Source: an uncultured Ruminococcus sp. (GTDB lineage: Bacteria; Bacillota; Clostridia; Oscillospirales; Acutalibacteraceae). From it: 64,000 nt of DNA. The translations under genes and the position numbers were made by a program. Shown here piece after piece: positions 35,814-45,353 of this stretch. The notes below the pieces were generated by a model, which saw only the letters and a program-made list of their open reading frames with translations, did no database searches and was not told the DNA's origin. The stretch covers positions 1 through 64,000 of the forward strand of contig CACXBF010000007.1 in assembly GCA_902765855.1 (NCBI GenBank), given 5' to 3'. Within the stretch, counting starts at the first letter, position 1, and each line of letters starts with the position of its first letter.

Positions 35814-37031
35814 CTAATTTTCAGGTGCTCCTGAAGGGTCATAGTATGAATACTTTCCACCTTCTGCACACATAGAAACATCAACTGTTCCCTTGCTATC
35901 TTTTTCAAGCTTTTCATCTATAATTAATTTAGCTGTTTTAACCTTATAATTAAGATTTTCCGGAATACCAAGAATTATCGTAAGCCTCTTATCATAGCTA
36001 AGCTTAACATTTGAAGGATTAGTAACATTGATTGTAGAAACCTTTTTGATTTCATTTTCATTCAATGCTTGTGTAACATCATTTATGATATTATTCATAT
36101 TTGCAAGCTTATATTCTATCGTAGCTGAAAGCTCTGTTTTCTTGAGTTCAGCCCCTTTAATAAGCGGAACATTATATTTATTATTATCAAGAATTTCTAT
36201 AATTTTTCCTTTAGCGCTCAGAATATAAAATTTTCCATTTGTTTCAATGGCAGAAGTAGGCTTCGCCTCCTCAACATAAATTGTAACTGAATTAAATGGA
36301 TTTTTCTTAATGCTTACTGATTCAATATAAGGAAATTCTTTCGTAATAATCTCCTTGCTTGGCTCTGTATTGCAAAGAAGAAGATTTGTGCCAATAGCGA
36401 TTCCACTTGCATCTATAATTTCATCTGAGGAATATCTTGTTTTGCCCTCAACAGTGATAGAATCTATCTTAAAGAAAACAGTCAGGCAAAGTACAGCCGC
36501 AATCATTGCAATAATCATAACCATTGAAGTATACATTGCAAGAATTTTTCTTCGTCTTTTCTTTGCCGAAAAAGGCTTAGATGAACGCTTCATCTTACGC
36601 TTTTTCTTTGGTTTTTGCTGACTATCATTTTTTTCAGGATTATGCTTTATATCAGCTTGATTTTCAGGTTTTGGATTTTTCCTACTTTCATCAGAAGCTG
36701 AACTATGTTCATTCTTAGCAGCATTTTGATTCGGATTTGGTTTTTGCTTAGGGTGATTATCTATAGATTGTTTTGGTTTAGCCTGTTGTGGTGAATGCTG
36801 AGAATAATCTTTATGTAGTTCATCAGCAGTTTTATGCTGTTGATGAGGATTTTGTGGCGTACGGCGTTTATCTGCTTGAGCCTTTTGAACCACTCTTGCC
36901 TTCTTTTTCTTTCGCTCACTCTCAGATTTAGCCCTTATTTCACGATAGCTTGCAGTAGGAACAGAATTATCTCTGCGTTTTTGTTGTTTTTTCTGCTCAA
37001 AAGATTTATCGTTCTTCTGTTTTTCGCTCAT
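35814..37031 (-). CDS. ftsQ: Cell division protein FtsQ/DivIB with a long basic N-terminal tail
   Basis: Septal bitopic protein, 405 residues. A cytosolic region of about 160 residues is very rich in Lys, Gln, Asn and Pro (KQKNDKSFEQKKQQKRRDN ... KKKRKMKRSSKPF). It is followed by one membrane helix (about 165-187), the POTRA domain (FKIDSITVEGKTRYSSDEI, about 187-260) and the DivIB beta domain. DivIB proteins of Firmicutes often have a basic cytosolic tail, but 160 residues is long. Stands between murA and ftsZ, as in other dcw clusters. Confidence 0.88.
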   Translation of the reverse strand: MSEKQKNDKSFEQKKQQKRRDNSVPTASYREIRAKSESERKKKKARVVQKAQADKRRTPQNPHQQHKTADELHKDYSQHSPQQAKPKQSIDNHPKQKPNPNQNAAKNEHSSASDESRKNPKPENQADIKHNPEKNDSQQKPKKKRKMKRSSKPFSAKKRRRKILAMYTSMVMIIAMIAAVLCLTVFFKIDSITVEGKTRYSSDEIIDASGIAIGTNLLLCNTEPSKEIITKEFPYIESVSIKKNPFNSVTIYVEEAKPTSAIETNGKFYILSAKGKIIEILDNNKYNVPLIKGAELKKTELSATIEYKLANMNNIINDVTQALNENEIKKVSTINVTNPSNVKLSYDKRLTIILGIPENLNYKVKTAKLIIDEKLEKDSKGTVDVSMCAEGGKYSYYDPSGAPEN

Positions 37032-37091
37032 CTTTTGATTCTCCCCTTTTTATACTCTCGCAAAATTCAAGATTTTTAAATTCATAAATAG

Positions 37092-38354
37092 TTATGCTAA
37101 GTTCGTTCTTGTAATGTGCGCCCCAAGCTTTTTTAACTTACCTTCAACATTCTCATAGCCTCTGTCTATGTACTGAATGTTAGAAATTTCGCTTCGTCCG
37201 TCTGCTCCAAGAGCTGCAATAACAAGAGACGCTCCACCACGCAAATCTGTCGCAGAAACAGAAGCTCCTGAAAGTCTTTCAACACCACTCACAACAGCAA
37301 CTCTGTCCTCCGCCTTAATATTAGCACCCATTCTCTGAAGTTCTGTAATATGTTTATATCTTCCAGAAAAAACTGTTTCAACAAATACGCTCGTACCCTT
37401 GCTTTGAGCCATAATTGCCATAATAATAGCCTGTGCATCAGTAGGAAATGCAGGATACGGCATAGTTCTTATATATTTTACTGCACCTAACCGTTCGGGT
37501 GCAGTAATTGAAATTCCATTATCAGTTGTTTTCAGCTTACAGCCGGACTCTTCAAATATAGGAATAACTGCTCTTATATGCTCAGGTACTGCACTAATAA
37601 TTTCTCCGGCACCACCTGTAATAGCAATGGCCGACATATAGCTTATGGCTTCAATTCTATCAGGAATAACCTTATGATAAGCACCATTAAGATTTTCGAC
37701 ACCACAGATTATAACTGTGCTTTCACCTGCTCCTATAATTTTAGCTCCACAACTTTTCAAAAAATCCGCAAGGTCAACTATTTCAGGTTCTCTTGCTGCA
37801 TTTGAAATAATCGTAGTACCTTTAGCTAAAACAGCCGCAAGTATAATATTCTCAGTAGCACCAACACTCGGATATGGCAGTGCAATCATAGCACCTTTTA
37901 GTTTATCACGAACCTTACATTCAATCAAGCCGTGATTTTCTGAAATATCGACACCCATCTGCTTTAATGCCGAAATATGTATATCAATTGGTCTTGGTCC
38001 TAACTCACACCCCCCAGGCAAAGAAACTCTTGCTTCACCCGTTTTAGCAATTATTGCTCCAAGAAAGGTTATTGATGAACGCATTTCACGCATCATATCT
38101 TCTGGGATATCATTTTTAGTAATTTCTTCATCGCCGATTATAACAGAACTTCCTTCACGATAAGCAGATTTTCCTAAATGCCTGATAATTCTCATTGATA
38201 CATTGCAATCCGAAAGTTTTGGGCAATTATCAATATAGCATTCATCATCGCAAAGAATACTTGCCGCTAAAATAGGCAAAACACTGTTTTTTGCTCCTTG
38301 AAGCTTAATTTCTCCATATAGCCTTGCTCCGCCGTCTATAATCAGCTTTTCCAA
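37092..38354 (-). CDS. murA: UDP-N-acetylglucosamine 1-carboxyvinyltransferase
   Basis: First committed step of peptidoglycan precursor synthesis. 420 residues. EKLIIDGGARLYGEI at the start, KLQGAKNSVLPILAAS (catalytic Lys and Asn), LPGGCELGPRPIDIHI (about 107-122, with the fosfomycin-target Cys) and PYPAFPTDAQA (about 291-301). The start chosen is TTG 38354 (AAAGGGTG upstream); an in-frame ATG at 38372 lies too close to that ribosome site. Between murG and ftsQ in the dcw cluster. Confidence 0.95.
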   Translation of the reverse strand: MEKLIIDGGARLYGEIKLQGAKNSVLPILAASILCDDECYIDNCPKLSDCNVSMRIIRHLGKSAYREGSSVIIGDEEITKNDIPEDMMREMRSSITFLGAIIAKTGEARVSLPGGCELGPRPIDIHISALKQMGVDISENHGLIECKVRDKLKGAMIALPYPSVGATENIILAAVLAKGTTIISNAAREPEIVDLADFLKSCGAKIIGAGESTVIICGVENLNGAYHKVIPDRIEAISYMSAIAITGGAGEIISAVPEHIRAVIPIFEESGCKLKTTDNGISITAPERLGAVKYIRTMPYPAFPTDAQAIIMAIMAQSKGTSVFVETVFSGRYKHITELQRMGANIKAEDRVAVVSGVERLSGASVSATDLRGGASLVIAALGADGRSEISNIQYIDRGYENVEGKLKKLGAHITRTNLA

Positions 38355-38419
38355 AATCAACACCCTTTTCATAAAATATATTACTACATCTATATTCTAT
38401 GAAATATCTTATTTGATGG

Positions 38420-38620
38420 TGACAAATTCCGAAAAAATATTTAATTAATAAGTGTTTTTCAGAGAAATCCCTGCTAGAGTTCCCTATGAAAACCAATGAA
38501 ATGTTTTTCCTACTGCGTTTTGAAATAGATAAAGAGTTGCGCCCTATATGGAGCGAACAAAGGCTCTGCCTCTGGAAACTTTGAACCTTTGAAAAGGCTC
38601 GAGCGAAACTTTTAAGTGTC
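38420..38620 (-). repeat. Dispersed intergenic repeat mosaic, degenerate copy
   Basis: On the minus strand: CACTTAAAAGTTTCGCTCGAG, CCTTTTCAAAGGTTCAAAGTTTCC and AGGCAGAGCCTTTG, matching 33911-33995; and AGGGAACTCTAGCAGGGATT, matching part of 33.99-34.1 kb in the other orientation. The 317-bp gap between murA and murG holds nothing else I can identify. Confidence 0.6.
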
Positions 38621-38689
38621 TTAGGGAAATTTATTAACTAATCAGCAGTTTCCTCAAACGCGGTAATGATCTTCCCATGCTCACTTTAA

Positions 38690-39826
38690 TCATTTCTTTT
38701 TTGCCTTTGATGCAGACAAGACTTCTATAATAACAGAGTAAATTCTCTTTGTTGCATCAGTAATAGCCATTGCCTTTGCATTTTTGGTAAATTCCGCAAG
38801 ACGCTCGCTATCAGATGCAAGCTTGTCGATTTCTCTTGTAAGCCTTTCAGGTGTAAGCTCGCTTTCTTCAATAACAACGGCCGCATTTTTCTTTGCAAGA
38901 GCCATAGCATTGTGATATTGATGATTTTCTGCAACATTTGGTGACGGAATCAATATTGAAGGCTTGCCCTGCGCCTGAATTTCGCTCAAAGTAATAGCAC
39001 CTGCTCTTGCGATAACCAAATCAGCCGCTGCAAGACAAGTCGGCATATTATTTATATACTCTCTTATATCGAGATTAGTAGCCTTTTCAAGGTCAACACC
39101 CTTTTCCTTGAGCAAATCGGGAAACCATTTTCCATACTGTCCATAAGCGTGAATATGCTGGTATTTTCCATCATTGGCACTTCTTGCAATAATATCTGCA
39201 AGAGATTCATTTATAATTCTTGCACCAAGACTTCCGCCAAAGGAAAGAATCACAGGTCTTGAATCCAAACCAAGTTCTTTTCTTGAGGCTTTCTTTTCAG
39301 CAGTAAGAATTTCACCTCTTACCGGGTTACCTGTATCAACTGTTTTACAGTTCTTTTTCAGATAATCCTTTGCACTTGGCACAGCAAGCATAACTCTGTC
39401 AACAAGCTTTGAAAGCATTTTAGTTGTAACACCGGGGAACGCATTCTGTTCGTGAATTACAGTAGGAATACCCATCTTTGCAGCTGTTCTTATTACAGGA
39501 CCGCTGACATATCCGCCTGTTCCAACGCAAATATCAGGCTGAAACTCAGAAAGAATTTTCTTAGCCTCTTTACTTGCTGTAATAGCCTTTTTTGCTGTAA
39601 CAATATTTTTCTTAATTCCTGCCGGAGTAAGTTTTCTTGAAAAGCCCTGAATAGAAATTGATTTAAATTCATAACCTGCCTGAGCGACGAGTCTTTCCTC
39701 CATACCGCCCTTATTTCCGATATAGAGTATTTCAGCGTCGGGTTGACGAAGCTTAACATATCCTGCTATGGCAAGTGCAGGGTTTATATGACCTGCTGTG
39801 CCACCACCCGCAAATACAATCTTCAA
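38690..39826 (-). CDS. murG: Lipid II synthase (UDP-GlcNAc--MurNAc-pentapeptide transferase)
   Basis: GT28 enzyme that adds GlcNAc to lipid I at the inner membrane face. 378 residues, normal. GGGTAGHINPALAIA (about 7-21), GGYVSGPVIRTA (about 105-116), HEQNAFPGVTTK (about 127-138), FGGSLGARIIN (about 191-201) and the C-terminal QGKPSILIPSP...NHQYHNA (about 290-310). The start is TTG with AAGGAGAG upstream. Followed by a repeat-filled 176-bp gap before ftsW. Confidence 0.95.
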   Translation of the reverse strand: MKIVFAGGGTAGHINPALAIAGYVKLRQPDAEILYIGNKGGMEERLVAQAGYEFKSISIQGFSRKLTPAGIKKNIVTAKKAITASKEAKKILSEFQPDICVGTGGYVSGPVIRTAAKMGIPTVIHEQNAFPGVTTKMLSKLVDRVMLAVPSAKDYLKKNCKTVDTGNPVRGEILTAEKKASRKELGLDSRPVILSFGGSLGARIINESLADIIARSANDGKYQHIHAYGQYGKWFPDLLKEKGVDLEKATNLDIREYINNMPTCLAAADLVIARAGAITLSEIQAQGKPSILIPSPNVAENHQYHNAMALAKKNAAVVIEESELTPERLTREIDKLASDSERLAEFTKNAKAMAITDATKRIYSVIIEVLSASKAKKK

Positions 39827-39880
39827 GCTACAACTCTCCTTAATTATAATAGTTGGAATTTTATTCTAAAGTTAAATAAA

Positions 39881-40001
39881 ACTTAAAAATTTCGTTCAAG
39901 GCGGAGTGCCTCCGCTGTCAAGACGCATTCAACTTTTTTGTTAAATTAATACTTGTTATTCGTGTTTAAATTATTTTTTAACTTAAAAGTTTCATTCAAG
40001 C
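39881..40001 (+). repeat. Dispersed intergenic repeat mosaic
   Basis: ACTTAAAAATTTCGTTCAAG, then the hairpin GGCGGAG-TGC-CTCCGC, then AGACGCATTC-AACTTTTTTGTTAAATTA (39920-39949), nearly identical to about 21170-21205. A second ACTTAAAAGTTTCATTCAAG end module lies at about 39980-39999, directly next to the ftsW stop. Confidence 0.7.
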
Positions 40002-40002
40002 T

Positions 40003-41232
40003 TTAAGTTTTTTCTATATTGGCAGTTCTTGAGATAGAAAGAACTATTCCCATCTGTGCTAAAAGCATAATCAATGACGAACCACCATAGCTAAAGAACG
40101 GCAAGCTGATACCTGTATTCGGAAGTAAATCTGTAACAACCATAATATTGATAACAACCTGTATGCCAATCTGTGCTGTAAGTCCTATTCCGAGAAGTGA
40201 GCCAAATTTATCCTTAGCCCTCATTGAAATAGTAATTCCTCTCCAGACAAGAAGCGCAAAAACTAAAAGAATAATCAATGCACCGATAAAGCCCATTTCT
40301 TCACATACAACGGCAAAGATGAAGTCATTCTGTGCTTCAGGCAGATACAAATGCTTTTGTCTTGACTGTCCAAGACCTAAGCCCCAGAAACCACCTGAAC
40401 CAATAGCATAGAGAGAGTTTCTTGTCTGATAAGTATCGTCCCAAGTTTGTTTATCAACATAGTCAAGTGCCTGACCCCATGCGCCGATTCTATCCAGTGC
40501 ATACCCAAGATTATCGGTTAAATACAAAACAAGAATAGCAGCCGCAATAAGACCTCCGGCCAAAACAAACCAACGAAGCTTAACACCGCTTACAAACATC
40601 ATAACTGCCGCAAGAGAAATAATAATAACAATACCTGACCAGTGAGGCTCTAACGCCATAAGAACAATAGTTATACCAAGAATGATAACCTCCGGCAAAA
40701 CTCCTATTTTGAATGTTCCCATTTCGTTTATATGTACTGAACCCCAGTGAGCAAAGAAAATAACTATTGCAAATTTACTAATTTCAGAAGCCTGAATAGT
40801 AAATATACCAAGTGGCAACCACCTATGAACACCTGTTGACGACGGTATAAACAAAACCACTGTCAAAAGCAAAAAAGATAAAATCAATATAAAGAAAGCA
40901 AATTTATGTAAGTGATGATAGTCAAAATATGAAAGAATAAACATCAAACCTATTCCTACCACTGCAAAAATTGCCTGTCTTGTTAGGTAATAATAGCTGT
41001 TGCCATTTTGATAGGCATATGCCGCAGGATAGCTTGCGGAAAACATCATTACCATACCTATAAAAAGAAGTGCAATAACTAAAAACAAAAATGGCATATC
41101 AAGTCCGAGTCTTATCGAAAAAGGCTTTAATTTCGCCCTGACTTTTCTTGGTGGAGCTTGGTGCGGTCTTTGCTCTAATCTTACGCCGACATTTTCCTTA
41201 TTAACTCTTGCACCGGACGTTTGGCTTGGCAA
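40003..41232 (-). CDS. ftsW: Peptidoglycan glycosyltransferase FtsW (SEDS)
   Basis: Membrane polymerase that makes septal glycan from lipid II. 409 residues with ten predicted membrane helices after a basic tail (1-45). SEDS hallmarks: GVHRWLPLG (about 141-149), ISKFAIVIFFAHW, LEPHWSG (about 198-204), GLGLGQSRQKHLYLPEAQNDFIFAV (about 290-314) and GISLPFFSYGGSS (near the end). The TTG start at 41232 is preferred because AAAGGAAG lies 9 nt before it. Between mraY and murG. Confidence 0.93.
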   Translation of the reverse strand: MPSQTSGARVNKENVGVRLEQRPHQAPPRKVRAKLKPFSIRLGLDMPFLFLVIALLFIGMVMMFSASYPAAYAYQNGNSYYYLTRQAIFAVVGIGLMFILSYFDYHHLHKFAFFILILSFLLLTVVLFIPSSTGVHRWLPLGIFTIQASEISKFAIVIFFAHWGSVHINEMGTFKIGVLPEVIILGITIVLMALEPHWSGIVIIISLAAVMMFVSGVKLRWFVLAGGLIAAAILVLYLTDNLGYALDRIGAWGQALDYVDKQTWDDTYQTRNSLYAIGSGGFWGLGLGQSRQKHLYLPEAQNDFIFAVVCEEMGFIGALIILLVFALLVWRGITISMRAKDKFGSLLGIGLTAQIGIQVVINIMVVTDLLPNTGISLPFFSYGGSSLIMLLAQMGIVLSISRTANIEKT

Positions 41233-41266
41233 AGTAAACACTTCCTTTCATAAGCTATATAAAGAT

Positions 41267-42277
41267 TTAAATGCGTGAAAGTATGAATGCACATACTCCG
41301 CCTATAATAGTAATTACTGAAAATACAAGAACAATCTTAACCTCAGACCAACCACACATCTCGAAGTGATGATGAATAGGAGCCATCTTGAAAAGACGCT
41401 TGCCATGAGTAGCTTTAAAATAAAGAACCTGAATAATATCAGAGAACATTTCAATTATATAAATAATTCCAATAGGGATCATAAGTATAGGCATATCTAT
41501 ACCAAATGCCAATGCGCAAACAACACCGCCTAAGAACAATGAACCTGTATCACCCATAAATACCTTTGCAGGGTGGAAGTTCCAAAGTAAAAATCCAAGA
41601 CAGCCGCCAGCAACTGCGGCAGAGAAAATACTCATACCAATATAGCCACTAAAGCTTGCAATCATCATAAAGAATATTGCGCCAAAGAATGTAACAGAGC
41701 CGCACAAACCGTCAATTCCATCTGTAAGATTAACAGCATTAACCATACCAACAATAAGAATTGCCGCTATCGGCCAATAGAATAAGCCAATATCTACTAT
41801 TCCGACAAAAGGAATATAAGTAGTGCTTGTGCCGCCACTCAAGTAAATTGAAAGCAAATATGCTGCTGCAATAAGGAACTGAAAAAGCAATTTCTGATAT
41901 GCTTTAAGACCAAGATTACGCTTCTTGACAACCTTGATGTAGTCATCAATAAAGCCAACTGCACCAAAAGCAACTGCCATCAGAAGACCAGCATAAATCT
42001 TAACTGTTGCAAGACGAGTTTCAGCAGGGGCATATGAACTACCGGCTGTCGTATGAAACAAAAATACACACAATATAGTAGAAACTATAATTCCTGCAAT
42101 GAACATAAATCCACCCATAAGAGGTGTTCCTTGCTTACTTTTATGCCACTTTGGACCGTCTTCGAGTATTGTAGAACCGAAATGAACCTTGCGTAGAAAG
42201 GGTACAAGCCATACTCCCATCAATGCCGATATTCCGAACGACACCGCCGCCGCAATAATGGTCCATATTCCTATCAT
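41267..42277 (-). CDS. mraY: Phospho-N-acetylmuramoyl-pentapeptide transferase
   Basis: Transfers phospho-MurNAc-pentapeptide to undecaprenyl phosphate (lipid I). 336 residues, ten membrane helices. GTPLMGGFMF (about 49-58), FIDDYIKVVKKRN (about 110-122, catalytic DD), VNLTDGIDGLCG (about 182-193), FMGDTGSLFLGG (about 240-251) and PIHHHFE (about 300-306). Start at 42277 with AAGGGTGG upstream. Intact and normal in length. Confidence 0.95.
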   Translation of the reverse strand: MIGIWTIIAAAVSFGISALMGVWLVPFLRKVHFGSTILEDGPKWHKSKQGTPLMGGFMFIAGIIVSTILCVFLFHTTAGSSYAPAETRLATVKIYAGLLMAVAFGAVGFIDDYIKVVKKRNLGLKAYQKLLFQFLIAAAYLLSIYLSGGTSTTYIPFVGIVDIGLFYWPIAAILIVGMVNAVNLTDGIDGLCGSVTFFGAIFFMMIASFSGYIGMSIFSAAVAGGCLGFLLWNFHPAKVFMGDTGSLFLGGVVCALAFGIDMPILMIPIGIIYIIEMFSDIIQVLYFKATHGKRLFKMAPIHHHFEMCGWSEVKIVLVFSVITIIGGVCAFILSRI

Positions 42278-42319
42278 TATTATTCCACCCTTCAAAATTT
42301 ACTCTGTATATTTTAAACT

Positions 42320-42889
42320 TCAGAGTTGATTTATAACATTCAAAACCGCTGCAAGCGGGACTCCCATTGCAACAAGTGCTGAAGAAACCGCAAGTACAAG
42401 TTCTACTGAAAGTTTACTTGATTTTGAAAGTTTAACTCTTCCTATAACTCCTGTGCCCAAAAGTTCAAACACAGTTTTATCATCTTGCGGATTTATATTT
42501 TTAGCAATCAAATCTGCCTCATTGCTGTTAACAGAATAAAATAACATATTTTTTTCTTTAACACTAAAATTTTTACCAAGCGAATAAGGAAGTACAATAT
42601 TATTAAATTTTTCAATAAAGTTAATATTCACTTTTTCCACATCGCAAAGCACAAGAATAGTTTCAAGATTAAAATCTTCAAGAATATCCTCTTTTAGTAG
42701 CGACGCATTAAGAATGATAAAATCGCACACCTTGCTTGCTGTCATAAGAGCATCTTTACAGCTATGCTCCTCTTGATTAAGCGTTGAAACAATAAAACCT
42801 GTCGAACGCAAAATTTTAGCCAAGAGTATCGTCGCCTCATCTGCCGTTTCACCCAAAACAGCAATAAGTCTGACTTTCTTATCAATCAT
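42320..42889 (-). CDS. Degenerate Mur-ligase-like protein (189 aa), no ATP-binding loop
   Basis: Stands where murE and murF normally lie (between spoVD and mraY). The layout copies a Mur ligase middle domain. VRLIAVLGETADEATILLAKILRSTGFIVS (about 6-35) matches the position of the P-loop (GTNGKTTT) but lacks the Gly-Lys-Thr residues. DFIILNAS follows where the catalytic Glu would be. The C-terminal 45 residues (FELLGTGVIGRV ... ALVAMGVPLAAVLNVINQL, about 140-189) match the NxxNxLAA...LGIP region, without the Asn. It is only about a third of a ligase and has no central catalytic part or C-terminal domain. Probably a pseudo-enzyme or relic. The frame is intact and it is packed in the operon, so it is likely expressed. 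Homology is inferred by eye. Confidence 0.65.
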   Translation of the reverse strand: MIDKKVRLIAVLGETADEATILLAKILRSTGFIVSTLNQEEHSCKDALMTASKVCDFIILNASLLKEDILEDFNLETILVLCDVEKVNINFIEKFNNIVLPYSLGKNFSVKEKNMLFYSVNSNEADLIAKNINPQDDKTVFELLGTGVIGRVKLSKSSKLSVELVLAVSSALVAMGVPLAAVLNVINQL

Positions 42890-42993
42890 TCTTAATGCAC
42901 CTCACTTCTAACCATATCAATGGTCATACAGCTAAACGCTTTGTTGTTTCGTAAATCAGCTGTAAGCCTTTATTAATGCAAAAAGCATAATAG

Positions 42994-45243
42994 CTACATT
43001 ATATTACTCTTTTGTTCAAAGGTTACGGTTATAACTGTTCCCCTTGATACAACCTTACCTTTTTCTATACTCTGAACCTCTGCAGTTACAGAATCATCAC
43101 TTGAGAATGTACCAGAAATTGTGATATTCAATCCGGATTGCGTTGCCAAGTCAGAAGCCTGTGACATACTCAATCCCTTAAAGTCCGGAACCGTAACCGT
43201 ATCGCTTTCTGCCGAATTATCCGTATAAAGAATAACAGTACCGCCCTTTGGAACATATGAATATGGGTCAGGGCTTTGAGATATAACAGTATCGCCATCA
43301 CCCTTTATAACAGCCTTAAGCTCGGCATTTGAAACTGCTGCAGAAGCTTCATCAACAGCCATTCCGCCGTATGCAGAAATTTGTGTACTGAGATTTTCAA
43401 GCTCGCTTTCATTATATTTCTTTTCAACACCAAGATAAGGCAAAACTTCAGACATAATATTTCTAAAGCAAGGGCCTGCAACTGATGCACCATAGTAACT
43501 GTCGCCAAGTGGTGTATCAAAGTAACAAAGCAAAGCAATCTCAGGGTCATCACATGGTGCAATACCGGCAAAAGATGCAATATAGTCATCAATGCCATCA
43601 TTATTGTTATCTCTGTGAGTTTCTGATGTACCTGTTTTACCGCCTATTCTGTAACCGGCTACATAACCATTCTTTGCACCACCACTTATTGCGTTCTGCT
43701 CAAGCATAGCAAGAACTTGGTCTGCAACATCTTTGCTTATAACCTGGCGCTTAACTGTTGGTTCTGTTGACTTAACAACATTTCCATCAGAATCTGTAAT
43801 TTGCGAAACGATATATGGCTGCATAAGCTTACCTTCATTTGCAATAGCCGAGATAGCCATAATCATCTGCATAGGTGTAATCTGGAAGTTCTGACCGAAA
43901 GGTGCAACTGCAAGGTCAATATCATGCATCTTACCTTCAACACCGTCTTGGTCAAAGAAAATATCCTCACTTTCACCAGGCAAGTCTATACCAGTTTTTT
44001 CAGAGAAACCAAAAGCAACATAATATTGATAGAATTTCTCCGCACCAAGCATAAAACCCATCTGAACATAAGCAGGGTTGCAAGAATTCATAAGTGCCTC
44101 AGTAAGCGTCTGGCTTCCGTGTCCGCTACTAAGATGGCAGCCAATCGGCGCAGCACCCTCATAAGGAACAATAGAACCTGTGCAGTTAAAGCGAGTGTTA
44201 TCATCAACAAGCTTTTCGCTCAAAACCGCCGATGTTGTTACCGGTTTAAAAACAGAACCCGGAGTATAAGTATCACTGATGGCTTTGTTTCTCCATTGCT
44301 TAGTAAGAGCATCACTTGTTGCTTGGTCTTGTTCATCTTCCGGAAGACTTTCTATTTCTTTTTTAGTTTTTTCATCAGCAATCTCAAATGGATTATTCGG
44401 GTCAAAGGAATCTTCAACAGCCATTCCTAAAACCGCACCGGTCTTAACATTAACCATAATCGCACAACCACGGTTAGCAACTTTATTTTCTACAATAGCT
44501 TGCTTGACATATTTTTCCATAATTCGCTGAATAGTTTCATCAAGGGTAAGGGTCAGATTATATCCGTCCTGTGCCTCTATTTTCTGCTGATACTGATATG
44601 GCATATTTGTACCAATCGCATTTTGGGCAGTAATAATTCGTCCCGGTTTACCGGTAAGATATTCGTCATATTGAGCCTCAAGACCTTCAAGGCCTTGGCT
44701 GTCGCTTCCGACAAATCCAAGAACGCTTCCTGCAAATTCATTAAGCGGATAGCTTCTCTTGAAATCCTCAACGGTATCAATCGCCTGAGCAATACCATAC
44801 TTTGATTTTATATCCTTTGCAAATTCAAGAACCTTATCACGAGCCTCAGTTTCTACTTGACGCTTTACCTCTATATAGTATGACTTTTTCAAGGTCTTTT
44901 TATAAAGCTCCTCAGAATCAAGTTCAAGAATTTTTGCAAGACCATCTGCTACTATGTGGCGTTCTTTGTCGGTTTCGAGAAAAATCGGAGCAATAACTAT
45001 TTTCCATACAGTAGCGCTCTGTGCAAGAACTTTGCCATTTCTATCATATATACTTCCACGCTTTGCACTTATAGTAGTATCGGCAAGCTGTTGGTTAACA
45101 GCTCTTTTCTGAAGCTCAGGAGCCATATAGGTTTGAAGATAAAGAAGTCTTGCTGTAACCGAGCCAAAGCCTGCAATTAAAATAACAAGCAAAACTATTA
45201 GCGACCTTCTCCAAAGCACAACTGTGGGACCTTTTTTTGCCAT
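42994..45243 (-). CDS. spoVD: Penicillin-binding protein 2 / SpoVD-type transpeptidase with PASTA domain
   Basis: 749 residues. Basic tail, membrane helix (about 10-35), PBP dimerisation domain (KRGSIYDRNGKVLAQS at about 56-71), then the transpeptidase domain with STPK-type SVFKP (about 331-335), SCN (about 388-390) and KTGTSE (about 537-542). A PASTA domain ends the protein (TVPDFKGLSMSQASDLATQ..., about 685-745), with a possible partial one before it. PASTA-bearing FtsI paralogues in Firmicutes are SpoVD-like. The start at ATG 45243 follows AAGGAGG. It crosslinks peptidoglycan at the septum and/or spore cortex. Confidence 0.92.
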   Translation of the reverse strand: MAKKGPTVVLWRRSLIVLLVILIAGFGSVTARLLYLQTYMAPELQKRAVNQQLADTTISAKRGSIYDRNGKVLAQSATVWKIVIAPIFLETDKERHIVADGLAKILELDSEELYKKTLKKSYYIEVKRQVETEARDKVLEFAKDIKSKYGIAQAIDTVEDFKRSYPLNEFAGSVLGFVGSDSQGLEGLEAQYDEYLTGKPGRIITAQNAIGTNMPYQYQQKIEAQDGYNLTLTLDETIQRIMEKYVKQAIVENKVANRGCAIMVNVKTGAVLGMAVEDSFDPNNPFEIADEKTKKEIESLPEDEQDQATSDALTKQWRNKAISDTYTPGSVFKPVTTSAVLSEKLVDDNTRFNCTGSIVPYEGAAPIGCHLSSGHGSQTLTEALMNSCNPAYVQMGFMLGAEKFYQYYVAFGFSEKTGIDLPGESEDIFFDQDGVEGKMHDIDLAVAPFGQNFQITPMQMIMAISAIANEGKLMQPYIVSQITDSDGNVVKSTEPTVKRQVISKDVADQVLAMLEQNAISGGAKNGYVAGYRIGGKTGTSETHRDNNNDGIDDYIASFAGIAPCDDPEIALLCYFDTPLGDSYYGASVAGPCFRNIMSEVLPYLGVEKKYNESELENLSTQISAYGGMAVDEASAAVSNAELKAVIKGDGDTVISQSPDPYSYVPKGGTVILYTDNSAESDTVTVPDFKGLSMSQASDLATQSGLNITISGTFSSDDSVTAEVQSIEKGKVVSRGTVITVTFEQKSNIM

Positions 45244-45270
45244 ATTGTTCCTCCTTGTAATGCGAAAATA

Positions 45271-45318
45271 GGGTTGTAACAACTTGCAGTCACATCAGCA
45301 ACCGCTTTGTTACAGCCC
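45271..45318 (-). other. Hairpin between ftsL and spoVD
   Basis: GGGTTGTAACAA (45271-45282) pairs with TTGTTACAGCCC (45307-45318) with one mismatch or G-U pair, around a 24-nt loop. There is no T-tract, so it is not a terminator. It could stabilise the mRNA or attenuate expression within the operon. Confidence 0.4.
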
Positions 45319-45353
45319 CGCCCTACTCTCCATACCTTTTTGAAAGCTCTGTT

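Noticed and set aside
43801..44430. A long open frame on the plus strand, about 210 codons, inside spoVD
   Set aside because: Antisense to a well-supported PBP gene. It has no ribosome site and its codons are the shadow of the real frame; the same holds for similar frames opposite comEC (18862-19362) and ftsZ (34841-35359).
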